Positions 54,936 to 64,000 of a stretch of DNA of 64,000 bases are shown one piece after another. Source of the DNA: Podospora pseudocomata (taxonomy: Eukaryota > Ascomycota > Sordariomycetes > Sordariales > Podosporaceae). The position numbers were made by a program, and so were the translations under genes. Under the pieces are notes generated by a model that made no database searches, was not told the DNA's origin, and saw only the letters and a list, made by a program, of their open reading frames with translations. Each line of letters begins with the position of its first letter. The stretch's first letter is position 1. The stretch lies in NCBI RefSeq assembly GCF_035222375.1, contig NW_026946365.1, positions 930,001 through 994,000 on the forward strand, given 5' to 3'.

Positions 54936-57496
54936 ATGCGGTCGCAGTTGACTCGCAATGCCCACCGTCGACTGCTGGCCGGCGGCCCTGGCGCCCCTCC
55001 ATGTCCCGCTTCTGTGCTTTCGAGCTATCACGCCCGCGCTCGATGTCTCGCTGCCTCGACACCTTCGTTGACACTCACGACACCACCTCGAAGAACCTTC
55101 TTTGGCGTGTTCAAGAAGCCTGCCCGCGAACTCAAAGCTCCCGACGTCCCGCCCGGCTATGAAACCTTGCTCCAGTTCAGGGCCCTCGAGGTCGAAGATG
55201 CCCGCCCACCCGAAAGAGAAGGCTTGGTCACCGGCTTTAAGGAGTTTTTCAACCATATGAGGAAGCGCGGAGGAGCAGCAAAAATAGGCCGCCGTATCAG
55301 TGTTCCTGGGTCCATAAACTCGACCCAGGCCTTTCTAGCCGTGCGGCTGTTGCGCCATCTTTTATCCACCGAAGGCGGAGGAGACTCTTTTACGTTTGCA
55401 GATCTCAAGCTCATACTCGAGATTGCTGTGCAGCCGCCGAGAGGAAAAGCGGATAACCACCTCGAGTTGGTGAGGTTGGTGTATGGAGAAACGAAGCGGA
55501 GGATAGACCATATGCGGACCATCGGGCTGAGCGAGGAGGAGATCACGCAGGCGATTGGCATCTCGGACAGAGATCAAAGCACGTTCTTTGCCTATTTCAT
55601 TACCGCCCTTACGAGGTTCGGGGCATCGCAGGAGGCTGTGGAGAGGATGAACGACTACCAGGAGAACCTCCCAAAGCCGTCGCGGGTAGGGGCCTATACT
55701 GATGATAGCGTTAAGGTTATTCAGAAAGCAAACGGGATGTGGATGCGGGTCCTGCGAGGGCTTGCTAACGAAGGTTTGGAAGATGAACTGATTCGATCAT
55801 TCAGCAAACTGGTCAAGGAAAACGGCGTCAAGTACTTGGCTGGCGTTCACGAGATCTTGACGACATTCTACGCCGAGCGCAACAGAGTTGAAGAAACAAA
55901 GAAATGGTTTAGCAAGCCACTGTTTGCTGGGAGCATCAACTCTGAAACATACATGGCGGTGGTACGATTTGCGCTACGAAACAACGAGCAAGAGTGGCTG
56001 GAATCGGTCATGGAAGGTGTAGTCAACTCCAAGCCAACAAAGCAGGTCTGGGACGTTGTATTTCAATGGGCCGTCTTGGCCAAGGGGAAGGGCGTGGAAG
56101 ATATCAAGGGCATGTTCAAGGTTATGGGATCACAAAAGACTGAAGACCCCAGCAGGAAGCTCGAACCAGATGGCGACACAATCAACTCTCTTATCAGCGC
56201 CGCTGCCGAGATCAACAACCCCTACCTGGCGGAAAGGTTTGCCACGCTCGGAAGAGAGCTCCGAATACCACCGACAATCCAAACAATGCTTATACAGCTA
56301 GATTACCGACTAGACGCTGGTGACATGAGCGGCGCAGCGGAGGTGTATGGCAAGCTTCAGAAAGTCGTCCAAGGCGACGAGGACGTTCCGGTGGTCAACA
56401 AGTATCTCCGCACCCTTTGCGCCTCTTCACAGCCACCGCTGGAGAGGATTATCAGCGTCACTGCCGACCTGGAGCACCGACATATCACGCTCGAACCGGA
56501 AACTACCAGATCCCTCTGCGGTGTCTTTTTGCGGTTTGACCAACAGTTTGAAGTCATCGATACCCTCTCACTTCACACGGTATCTTACTCTCTCGAAGAG
56601 CGAGCCATAGTCCGCCAGGCGATGATGGACTACATCACCGACCGCAAAATCAGCACGGCCCGCGTCTGGGACTGCTACCAATTACTGAAACAGTTCTTCC
56701 CGGAAACCTCGACCGATGAGCGCGTCCGGCTCATGGACTCGTTCTTTGACCGCAAGAGACCAGATATGGCGTGTTACATCTTTGGACACATGCGCGGACA
56801 CGGGAACCCAGCCCAGAGACCAAACTCGGACATTTACGTCAAGTGCTTTGAGGGTATCGGGCGGTTCCCAGATGCGGAGTCGCTGAGGATGGTGCACAAC
56901 ATGCTCAAGATGGACACGACGGTGGAGATGAACACCAAGTTGTACAATGGGCTGATGCTGGCTTACGCGGCGTGCGGGGACCCGATTGATGCGTTGGGTT
57001 TCTGGAGGGATATCACGAATAGCAGGGAGGGGCCGAGCTATAACTCGTTGGCGATTGTGATGTGGGCTTGCGAGCTGGCGCCGAGGGGGGAGGAGACGGC
57101 GAGGGAGATTTGGAAGAAGATGGTGAGGATGGATTTGGAGATTCCAAAGGTGGTGTTTGATGGGTATTTGGGGGCGTTGGCGGCGAGCGGGAAGGCGCAG
57201 GAGGAGGTGAAGAAGTTGATTGGGGAGATGGAGAGGGGGTTGGGGTTGGGGTATGGGGTTGGGGTAGAGACGTAGGTTCTTTTTTTCTGTCCTCTATTAT
57301 GGTGAAGTGATTTATACTGACTAATTTTAGGCTGGGGGTAACATTCAATGCCATCCCCACAATGGAAGGGAAGAACGCGTTCGCTGATTGGGCAAAGGTG
57401 GAACACCCCGAGGTATGGGGTGAGCTGGAGAAGACGGGGAGGAGGGAGACGATTGATGGGCCAAAGTACAATATTGAGAGGAGGTTTGAAGCTTGA
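54936..57496 (+). CDS. cia84: CIA84-like mitochondrial PPR-type protein
   Basis: Two exons, 54936-57271 and 57331-57496, 833 residues. The N-terminus is Arg/Ser/Ala-rich without acidic residues for about 50 positions and then RRTFFGVFKKP, typical of a mitochondrial presequence. The remainder is almost all paired helices, with PPR-like pairs clearest near the C-terminus (TKLYNGLMLAYAACGDPIDA, SYNSLAIVMWACELAPRG). The order and opening PPGYETLLQFRALEVEDARPP suggest complex I intermediate-associated protein 84, an assembly factor that binds the membrane-arm intermediate in Neurospora. Other long mitochondrial PPR proteins (COX1 or ATP-subunit mRNA factors) remain possible. The second exon ends PKYNIERRFEA; without splicing the protein stops one codon after the donor. 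Confidence 0.65.
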
Positions 57497-57890
57497 AGAG
57501 TGTGGGTGGATTATTTAAACGACATGAACTAAAAGTCATTTCGGGGTATTTTGGTGGCCAGGGGGTGGTGGTTGGGGTTTGAAATGCAAAAAAATGTGTG
57601 TGTGTGTGTGTGTGTGTGTGTGTCTGTGTATAGAAAAGCGAATTGTATCTCGAACTGTTGTAACTTTTGTACATATACAGATATATGAAACCACTTGGAA
57701 AGGTTGGGGTGTGGGATTTACACAATCCAGGTTGAGATGGTTATTGTGCTGTTACAAGTTCTTCACTCGACGCTGTCCGGTTTACCTCAGGGGTGGTTGA
57801 TGACAAAATGTAGCCCATTTGTATTGATACAGTTCATTTGAATAATATACACCGACACCGTCTTCCTGTTCCCCTCATGTTGCAATTTTA
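57497..57890. other. Convergent 3' region with TG microsatellite
   Basis: Tail-to-tail stretch between the CIA84-like gene and rsm18, holding both 3' UTRs and a TG repeat of about 14 units at 57595-57622. Confidence 0.5.
57595..57622. repeat. (TG)14 microsatellite
   Basis: Uninterrupted TG repeat about 100 bases after the CIA84-like stop codon, probably in its 3' UTR. Confidence 0.85.
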
Positions 57891-58707
57891 CTAGAAATTC
57901 ATGGCAGTGTTGATCCTCCCCCTCATCTTCATGACTTCGGGGTGTCTGTGGACGGATGGGTGGATGCCGAGACCGATGGCCCTCCTGATGGCCTTGGCCA
58001 TCTTGCGCTGGTTGACGGGACGGAGGCCGGTGTCCTTGGAGTGCATGATTCTGCCCAAGGGGGTCATGAATTCGGAGATCATGGAGAAGTTCTGTTTTGT
58101 CTGTGTTAGCAACTGAACCCATTTTCTTTCAGCTACTCTGCCCTCCTTTTCTCTCTGCCACAGCTTCCCTCCTCCTCCCCTTTCACCAACAGATTCGTCT
58201 AATGTCTTTCTTTCCATGATTTCCATCATTCCTGCCGGCCCCTGATATACAACCCACTTTCATCTTTGAGCAAGGAAACCGGACTGCAAGACCTACCCTG
58301 TAATTATCCAGCGGGTTCACCCCCAACATGTCAATCACATCCCTCTTTGGGCTCTTGACGACCTTCCACTTTTTGGCCTCGGCCGGGCTCAGGTCGTGGG
58401 GGGCGTAGACGTCGCCTTCGCGCCAGCGGCGGGGATGTTTGCGGAGGTACATGTCGGCGCGGTGCTGGTGCTTGACGACATCCTCGGCGGCTTCGAAGCC
58501 GTAGTTGGTGTGGCCGGTGGGGGAGGGGGCGGAGGGTTGTTCCGGGGCGAAGAGGGAGGCGAGGATTGAGGTTGGGGAGGGGGTTGCTGTTGGGGGTTTG
58601 GTTGAAGCTGGCGAGCGGGTGAGGGCGGGGGAGGGGGTGGGTTTGGAGGAGTAGAATCTTGCTGTTGGCCGGAGGAGGGCTAGGGGGCGGAAGGTTTTGG
58701 TGGACAT
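57891..58707 (-). CDS. rsm18: Mitochondrial small-subunit ribosomal protein bS18m
   Basis: Two exons, 58297-58707 and 57891-58091, 203 residues. The N-terminus has a mitochondrial presequence (MSTKTFRPLALLRPTARFYS) and a Ser/Pro/Thr-rich linker. The C-terminal S18 domain shows DVIDMLGVNPLDNYR, then after the intron FMTPLGRIMHSKDTGLRPVN, QRKMAKAIRRAIGLGIHP and a short basic tail, the usual bS18 RNA-binding pattern. The 205-nt intron is longer than most here but has a good donor (GTAGGT), a GCTAAC branch point and a CAG acceptor, and it restores the domain. An upstream in-frame ATG exists at 58761, but the start at 58707 places the presequence at the N-terminus. It diverges from imp3 with 358 bases between start codons. 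Confidence 0.9.
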
Positions 58708-59065
58708 GGTTGCTGATGGGCAGGGTGAGTGTGGGCGGCGCTGGCGGGGAGGTATCGTCAAGCGACCTTCAACGGTGCAGTTCGCGATAGTTTTTGGTGG
58801 GTTATTGATTTTGAGGCTTGGAATGTCGTGATTGGTTGGAATTGGAAAGCTTAATGTGGGGAGGTGGGTGGTTCTTGGCGTGAGACAGGGGTTGCGGCAG
58901 GCAGATGTGGGGGGGCGATAAGGCTCTCCAAAATTTCTGGGTTGCAGGATGCCATCAAGGTGCTGTTGTTTTGCTGGTGAATTTAATCAGTGACAAACTT
59001 GCGGCAAACAACAAAAGACGAAACTATCGACTTTTTGATCGGCGACAAATCGGATAGCAGCAAGG
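58708..59065. promoter_or_regulatory. Bidirectional promoter, rsm18 and imp3
   Basis: A 358-base region between two divergent start codons, one for a mitoribosomal protein and one for a cytosolic ribosome-biogenesis factor. It must contain both promoters and both 5' leaders. I did not recognise a named regulatory motif. Confidence 0.6.
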
Positions 59066-59903
59066 ATGGTCAGGAAACTCAAGTTTCATGAGCAGAAGCT
59101 CTTGAAGAAGTGGGTGGTGATGGAATGATCGAGAAAGGGAGAAAGGCTAATGTGGGATGCGCAGGCATGACTTTGTCAATTACAAGCAGGATAACAAGCA
59201 TCGGGATCATGATGTTTCGAGGTATGGATTCTGTACTGTGGTTTTTGATGAATTGGGGCTAATGGTTGGTAGGCGGTATATGATTCAGAAGCCGGAGGAT
59301 TATGTATGTTTTGATGGCATCGAGGATCTGGCTGTTTTGTTGCATCTGGACCATTACTGACCTTTTCAAAGCACAAATACAACAAGATTTGTGGCTCTCT
59401 TCGGCAATTGGCCCACCGTCTTAGTGTAAGTTTGGTCTCCGAATGAGTGGACTCTTGAAACCAGCATGCTAATCCTCGATAGTTGCTTCCACCAGATAAC
59501 GAGGTCAGAAGAAAACACGAGACCCTTCTTCTGGACAAGCTCTATGACATGGGCATTCTTTCGGTGTGTGACCCTATTCCATGATAAAGCAAATGCCCAT
59601 ACTGACTGGTGATTCCAGACCAAGTCAAAGCTGTCTAATGTCGAGCACAAAGTCACAGTCTCAGCCCTTGCCAGACGGCGGTTACCAGTCGTCATGACCA
59701 GATTACGCATGGCCGAGACCGTCCAGGCTGCCACCAAGATGGTGGAGCAGGGCCATGTCCGTGTTGGTGTTGAGCAAATCCAAGATCCCAGCTTCCTGGT
59801 GACGAGAAGCATGGAGGACTTCGTCACCTGGACCGCTGACAGCAAGATCAAGCGGAACATCATGAAGTACCGCGACAAGCTCGATGATTATGATCTGCTC
59901 TAG
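59066..59903 (+). CDS. imp3: U3 snoRNP protein IMP3
   Basis: Six exons: 59066-59109, 59165-59221, 59273-59303, 59372-59425, 59483-59563 and 59619-59903, 183 residues, the same length as yeast Imp3. IMP3 is a nucleolar S4-domain protein that helps U3 snoRNA pair with pre-18S rRNA in the small-subunit processome. The spliced protein starts [20 protein letters not shown] and continues [20 protein letters not shown], then [20 protein letters not shown]. The S4 RNA-binding domain covers [25 protein letters not shown] split around residue 115-140, and the end is [15 protein letters not shown] as in orthologues. All five introns (51-68 nt) are needed to obtain the conserved protein, and each has standard GT and AG ends. 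Confidence 0.97.
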
Positions 59904-60488
59904 AGGGTTAAGGTACGGGTAGATTTGCTAGGGGCATTTGCATTTTTGGCGTTATTATGGGCGGATGATAAACTTGGGCGTTGACAAGAGTTTGCCAGTT
60001 TGGCTTTAGTTATCTCGTGAGACAATCCGATTTGATTTGATATTTGTGCTGATTCAATGGGTTGGCCTAGGTCCCTGAAGCGTACCTTCCATGCTAACAC
60101 CAGGTCTCCTTCCCCTGATTGACCTGCCTTCGGGGCCCGTGGCAAGATTGTTCGGCGCTCTTTCCATTTATCAGATACTTTGTGGGAGTGTTTGCCACGC
60201 AAGTGTTCGATGACGGCAGACCAACATTCAATCCCCTTGCTCTACACTTCTTCCAATTCCATTCATCCTTCACCCCCGTTTAGTCTTCATTGCATCGTCT
60301 TTCGTTCATGTCCTAATTCCTATACGTTATCTTCATCTCCTCCTCCGACGTGGACAGAGGCTATCCAAACAACCAACCAACCACCAACCATTCCTACACC
60401 CTTCGCTGGTCCAGAAGCCTCGAGGCCATCGCCTCCTGTCCCTCGTTCATCAGACTCTCTCCCTCAAGTTCATTCCGACTTCACCACA
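59904..60488. other. Intergenic region and leader of the MFS gene
   Basis: imp3 3' end and upstream region of the transporter. The frame of the transporter is open from 60180, with an earlier in-frame ATG at 60210. That extension is Ser/Pro-rich and pyrimidine-rich and looks like leader sequence. Confidence 0.45.
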
Positions 60489-63400
60489 ATGAACGCCAAT
60501 CACCCGCCAGAGCTCCGCACTGGGCTGCAAATGGGCACAACCGGACCGGACGTACCTCCTAGTCCTGAGTCTTGTTGCTTCACTACCGCACCAGTTGGCT
60601 TGCCAGATTTCGGTGAGGGTGTCTCGACCGTGCCTTCATCGAGCAAGGCATACCAGGATGCTCTGCAGAACCTGTCGGCCAGCCATCCTCCCTGGCTTGA
60701 CAAAGCCGCTCCTCTGTCTTACTTTACGCCCGGGCTTGTTGGGTCCCGTGAAGGCTCTCCGAGAAGCTTCCTGTCACATCCACCGGTACAGAAGCCTCTT
60801 CCAGTCGTTCCGGAAACAAGACGGAAACCTGATCCAGAAGCGGGTCATTCTGGTGGTGGAATTCAAGGGAGGATATGCATCGATCCCCGAATGCATCCGA
60901 CGAAGGCCCACGCGAAACTTCATCATCCAGGATTGCTGAAAGGAGCCGATTTTTGTGATGCCGGGGTTGAATGCGCTCCTATCGAGGCAATCGAGTCACC
61001 TGAAAAAGACAAACGCTTGTTTCCGTTCGGCGATTTCTTTGATGATTCTTCAGACGAAGAAGGCCCCGTCGTCGGCTACCGCTTCCGCAGACTCACTGGT
61101 GGTGACATTTGCAGAGAAAGAGTAGACGTCTCCAACCACAAACACTTTGGTCACAGCTCAGCCCTCAAAGTACGGCCTGCTCTGGGTGTCACGGCATTCA
61201 ATCTTTCCGATCACGAACAACGTCAGCCGTATCATGGGGTGTCAAAGGTCCGCACACTAGCTGATATTCCCCCCATCAAACTTCTTAATCCGCCACTAGA
61301 AATACCGTTGCGAGACAGCAGCTTGGCAGACCCTGGCCAAGTTTGTGATGACCTCGCACCCGAGCAGACAGAAGCCCCTTCCGATCCATCCCGGCCCTCC
61401 AGCGAATATTCATCGCGCTCTAGTTCCCGGCATTTAGGCGATATGTTGCTCTATGGGGAAGGGCCGCCCTCCCATCAACGTGCAGATTCCGCCCAGTCCA
61501 TGATCTCGGACGGGACTGTATTCAGTCCATTTGAATCGGGTCAACCTGCTGTAGGAGAAATCTTTCATCAAGACCGCAGTCCTATCCTGGACGAGACAGC
61601 TGTGCTGAGCGATGCTGAACCGGCTAACGCACCTGAAGAGACGTTGTGGGCCAACGGCAGGTCATTCAGTCAGAATGAGGATCCGATACTACGTCCATTA
61701 GAGTGTGGGTTTCCCACTGTCCATCCATGCTCTTGTGTTGTGCCAAAGGTCCAACCGTCTACTGAAGATCTTCTGGGTGTTGGGCTCCGTCCCTTGGTCG
61801 AGTCTCCAAGAACCAAGTCAAGTGCGGAGAGAAGAACAAGGACTCGTCGAGCAGAAACGGCGCCCGAGTTGGCTGCATACTAGGAATCAACGTCTGAGGT
61901 AGCCAGGGACTCGGATGTAGAGTTGTCAACTGCAAGCAAGAAGGTTGGCGAGCTCCATATTCGTCATAATACTGGGCATTCTACTAACACCTCTCAGGCA
62001 TCTTCTGTTGATCCTCGCCGTGCGACTACGACCACCGTTTCGTCAAACTCGGGGGATGGTCCTCGCTCAACCGGAATAACAACCCCAAGAAATTTGGACC
62101 TCAGTCGTCTGGCCTCGTTCTTCCGTGACCTCACCAAGCCGTATGAGACGTACCAGTCCAAGTTGACTGAATTACCCGCAAGGGAAAATACGGTAGAGTT
62201 TGTTGAGGGCAATCAGCCAACGTCTCCCGTCTCGGGAAGGATCAGGAACCTCACTGGTAATTCCACCGCGTCAACATCCTTGGATACGCGATTCAAGCGC
62301 ACTGTGTGCAACATGGAACAACTGCTCCACAAAGCCATGGATTTGGCAAATCAAGCTGTTGACCAAGATGACCACCAATGTCTCGATATGCTTGGAACAG
62401 TGGACCATGAAGCAGACTCTCACAATTCTCCACCAAGTGTGCACGAGAGCCTACCTAGCGTCTACGAGTCGAGTGACGATGAACAGCCGCCTCCTCCTCC
62501 TCCTCCTCCTCCTCCTCCTCCTCCTCCTGTTCACAAAAGATCGATCGAGAAGGTTGCTACGCCACGTTCTTCGATCAAGAAGCCTCCTCATATCCCCAAA
62601 CATCATAGGTCAGCTCCTGGTATGCGCAGTAGGAACGTCAGAATCGAGATTCCCAAGAGGGTCACGAGCCTCAGGAAGCTCAACGCTGGTATGGTGCATG
62701 TCCCACTATCAGACCTTCAACGGAGTCGATTTCAGGAGTTGTCGCCCCCAGTGAGCCCGCTCACGCACGCCCCTTCCAGACCAGACGATCACGGCCAGAC
62801 AGATTCTCTATCTGAACAAGGCTGCATCTTGATGAGTAGAGGGTCCAAGAAGGTCAAGAAGTGTCGCAGTTGCCGCCGTCTTCCTTTGCTCAACCATCGC
62901 TTCAGCTTCTTGTGTGCAAAGGAAGAGGATGTTCCTCTTAAGGATACTCGTTCAAGACCTGATGCCAAGCTGCGACCCGCCGGAAAGTCAATTTCGGGAA
63001 AGATACGAAAATCAAACTCTTGGAGCTTCGATGGTGCTGCTGACCATCGTCCTGATGATTCAATGGAGGACAGTCTGCTCCATGAGACGGATGGAGCTGG
63101 GCCGTCGGCCGAGAGATCATATCCGGCCAAAGATGATCACTTTGAGCAAGATGATCCTCACCCCGAGAATGGTACCGACAGCAGACGTATCAACCTTCGT
63201 GGAAAGGCACACGTCAGTCTCAGAGGCTATCAGGGCTTCAGCCTCGCTCGTGCATATCGACGCCATCCCATTGCTCGCGACTGGTCTACGGTCCGGAAAC
63301 GTTTTGTGGCGACGGTTGCATGCCTGAGTACGGCTGTCATTGGTGTTCTTATCGGCATCTATGCTGGTATGGTGCCTTCGATACAATACATGATTGCTGA

Positions 63401-64000
63401 CCTGCAACACTACGCCATTCTCGGCAATGTTTTCTTCTACATTGGTCTCGCCATCCCCAGCTTCTTCTTCTGGCCGTTACCTCTTCTTCATGGCCGGAAG
63501 CCCTACATCCTGTCGAGTTTGGTCTTGGCTATGCCTCTCCTTTTTCCTCAGGCCATCACGGTTAGCCAGCCTCGGTCACCCTACGTCAGCACCTGGAGAT
63601 GGGCTCTGTTGAGTTCTCGTGCCTTCATGGGCCTTACCCTGGGCTTTGCTAGCATGAACTTTCACTCCGTATTGACTGATCTGTTTGGGGCTTCGTTGAT
63701 GAGCGGCAACCCGCACCAAGAGATTGTTGACAAGCATGACGTGCGAAGACACGGAGGAGGTATGGGTGCTTGGTTGGGGCTCTGGACATGGTGCTACACT
63801 GGCTCTCTTGGAATTGGGTTCTTGCTTGGGGCCGTCATCATTGACAGCGCAAACCCATCATGGGGATTCTACGTCAGCATCATCCTCATCATGTTCATCC
63901 TTCTTTTGAATGTTGTCTGTCCCGAAGTCCGACGCTCCCCGTTCAGGAGATCCGTGGCTGAGGTCAGAAACGGCAACCGGGTTTCGAGAAGGGTGGCCCG
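60489..64000 (+). CDS. Large MFS transporter with internal in-frame UAG (3' partial)
   Basis: One frame is open from 60489 to the window end except for a single TAG at 61881-61883 (codon 465). About 705 codons downstream are intact. The first 900 residues are disordered, Ser/Pro-rich and basic, with a run of 14 prolines. Then come membrane segments of a Major Facilitator protein: RFVATVACLSTAVIGVLIG, a second and third pair around HGRKPYILSSLVLAMP (a motif A-like GRK loop), RAFMGLTLGFASMNF, and WLGLWTWCYTGSLGIGFLLG. The window ends after about six spans. Fungal MFS proteins with such long N-terminal tails are often labelled polyamine or multidrug transporters; the substrate is unknown. I found no good intron that removes the TAG in frame. 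Alternatives are two genes, a sequence error, a null allele or recoding by RNA editing. The start at 60489 has a good context (CCACAATGAAC). Confidence 0.78.
61864..61914 (+). promoter_or_regulatory. Hairpin presenting the in-frame UAG in its loop
   Basis: 61864-61869 pairs perfectly with 61909-61914 (6 bp). 61870-61876 pairs with 61899-61905 (7 bp, one G-U). A 3-base GGG bulge on the 3' side separates the stems. The 22-base loop 61877-61898 contains the TAG at 61881-61883. The edited-type adenosine would have U on its 5' side. Confidence 0.6.
62490..62528 (+). repeat. (CCT)13 poly-Pro microsatellite
   Basis: Thirteen CCT units in the N-terminal tail of the MFS gene, in frame, giving a run of 14 prolines with the preceding CCG. 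Length changes here keep the frame. Confidence 0.9.

Noticed and set aside
1-64000. Mobile elements, RIP-degraded repeats, CRISPR arrays, rRNA or telomere repeats
   Set aside because: I looked for transposase or reverse-transcriptase motifs, long terminal or inverted repeats, AT-rich mutated blocks and regular spacer arrays and saw none. A masked repeat search would be decisive.

Overview
The window looks like nuclear DNA of a filamentous ascomycete, most likely a Sordariomycete close to the Sordariales. Most of the recognisable genes carry short introns of about 50-90 nt with GTRNGT donors, CTAAC/CTGAC-like branch points and YAG acceptors. The gene set also fits: an AA9 cellulose-active monooxygenase, a LaeA-like methyltransferase, a Gti1/Pac2 WOPR sequence, a DUF3405 protein and fungal complex I genes. 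I see no tRNA, rRNA, CRISPR array, transposon or virus-derived element. Exon coordinates were read by eye from splice consensus, frame continuity and family conservation.

Layout. 0.9-9 kb: a Kelch-repeat protein (+), the complex I 24 kDa subunit (-), a secreted AA9 LPMO (+), and a 64-residue single-span membrane protein (+) behind a long leader. 10.8-12.5 kb: inositol-1-phosphate synthase (-), followed by 5.2 kb without a supportable gene. 17.7-26.9 kb: a LIM-domain protein with a strong leader hairpin (+), a partial WOPR-domain gene (+) and a DUF3405 Golgi-type membrane protein (+). 27-30.5 kb is gene-poor, with one possible small ORF. 30.6-35.8 kb: dCMP deaminase (-) divergent from ATG7 (+), then a UPF0390-like basic protein (+). 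36-41.2 kb: a group II PLP decarboxylase (-) divergent from a LaeA-like methyltransferase (+). 41.7-45.7 kb: a calpain (-). 48.3-54.1 kb: an ArfGAP/UBA/Q-rich protein, the kinetochore subunit Fta4 and an unknown protein with membrane segments (all -). 54.9-59.9 kb: a CIA84-like mitochondrial protein (+), mitoribosomal bS18m (-) divergent from the U3 snoRNP protein IMP3 (+). 60.5 kb to the end: a large MFS transporter (+) cut by the window edge.

Most genes are independent housekeeping units (respiration, ribosome biogenesis, autophagy, nucleotide and inositol metabolism, vesicle traffic, kinetochore), with several divergent pairs sharing short promoters. The most unusual signal is in the last gene. 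A single in-frame UAG at 61881-61883 divides an otherwise intact frame of about 1,170 codons, and that UAG lies in the loop of a 13-bp hairpin. This is the configuration expected of a stop codon recoded to Trp by the A-to-I mRNA editing known from sexual development in Fusarium and Neurospora.
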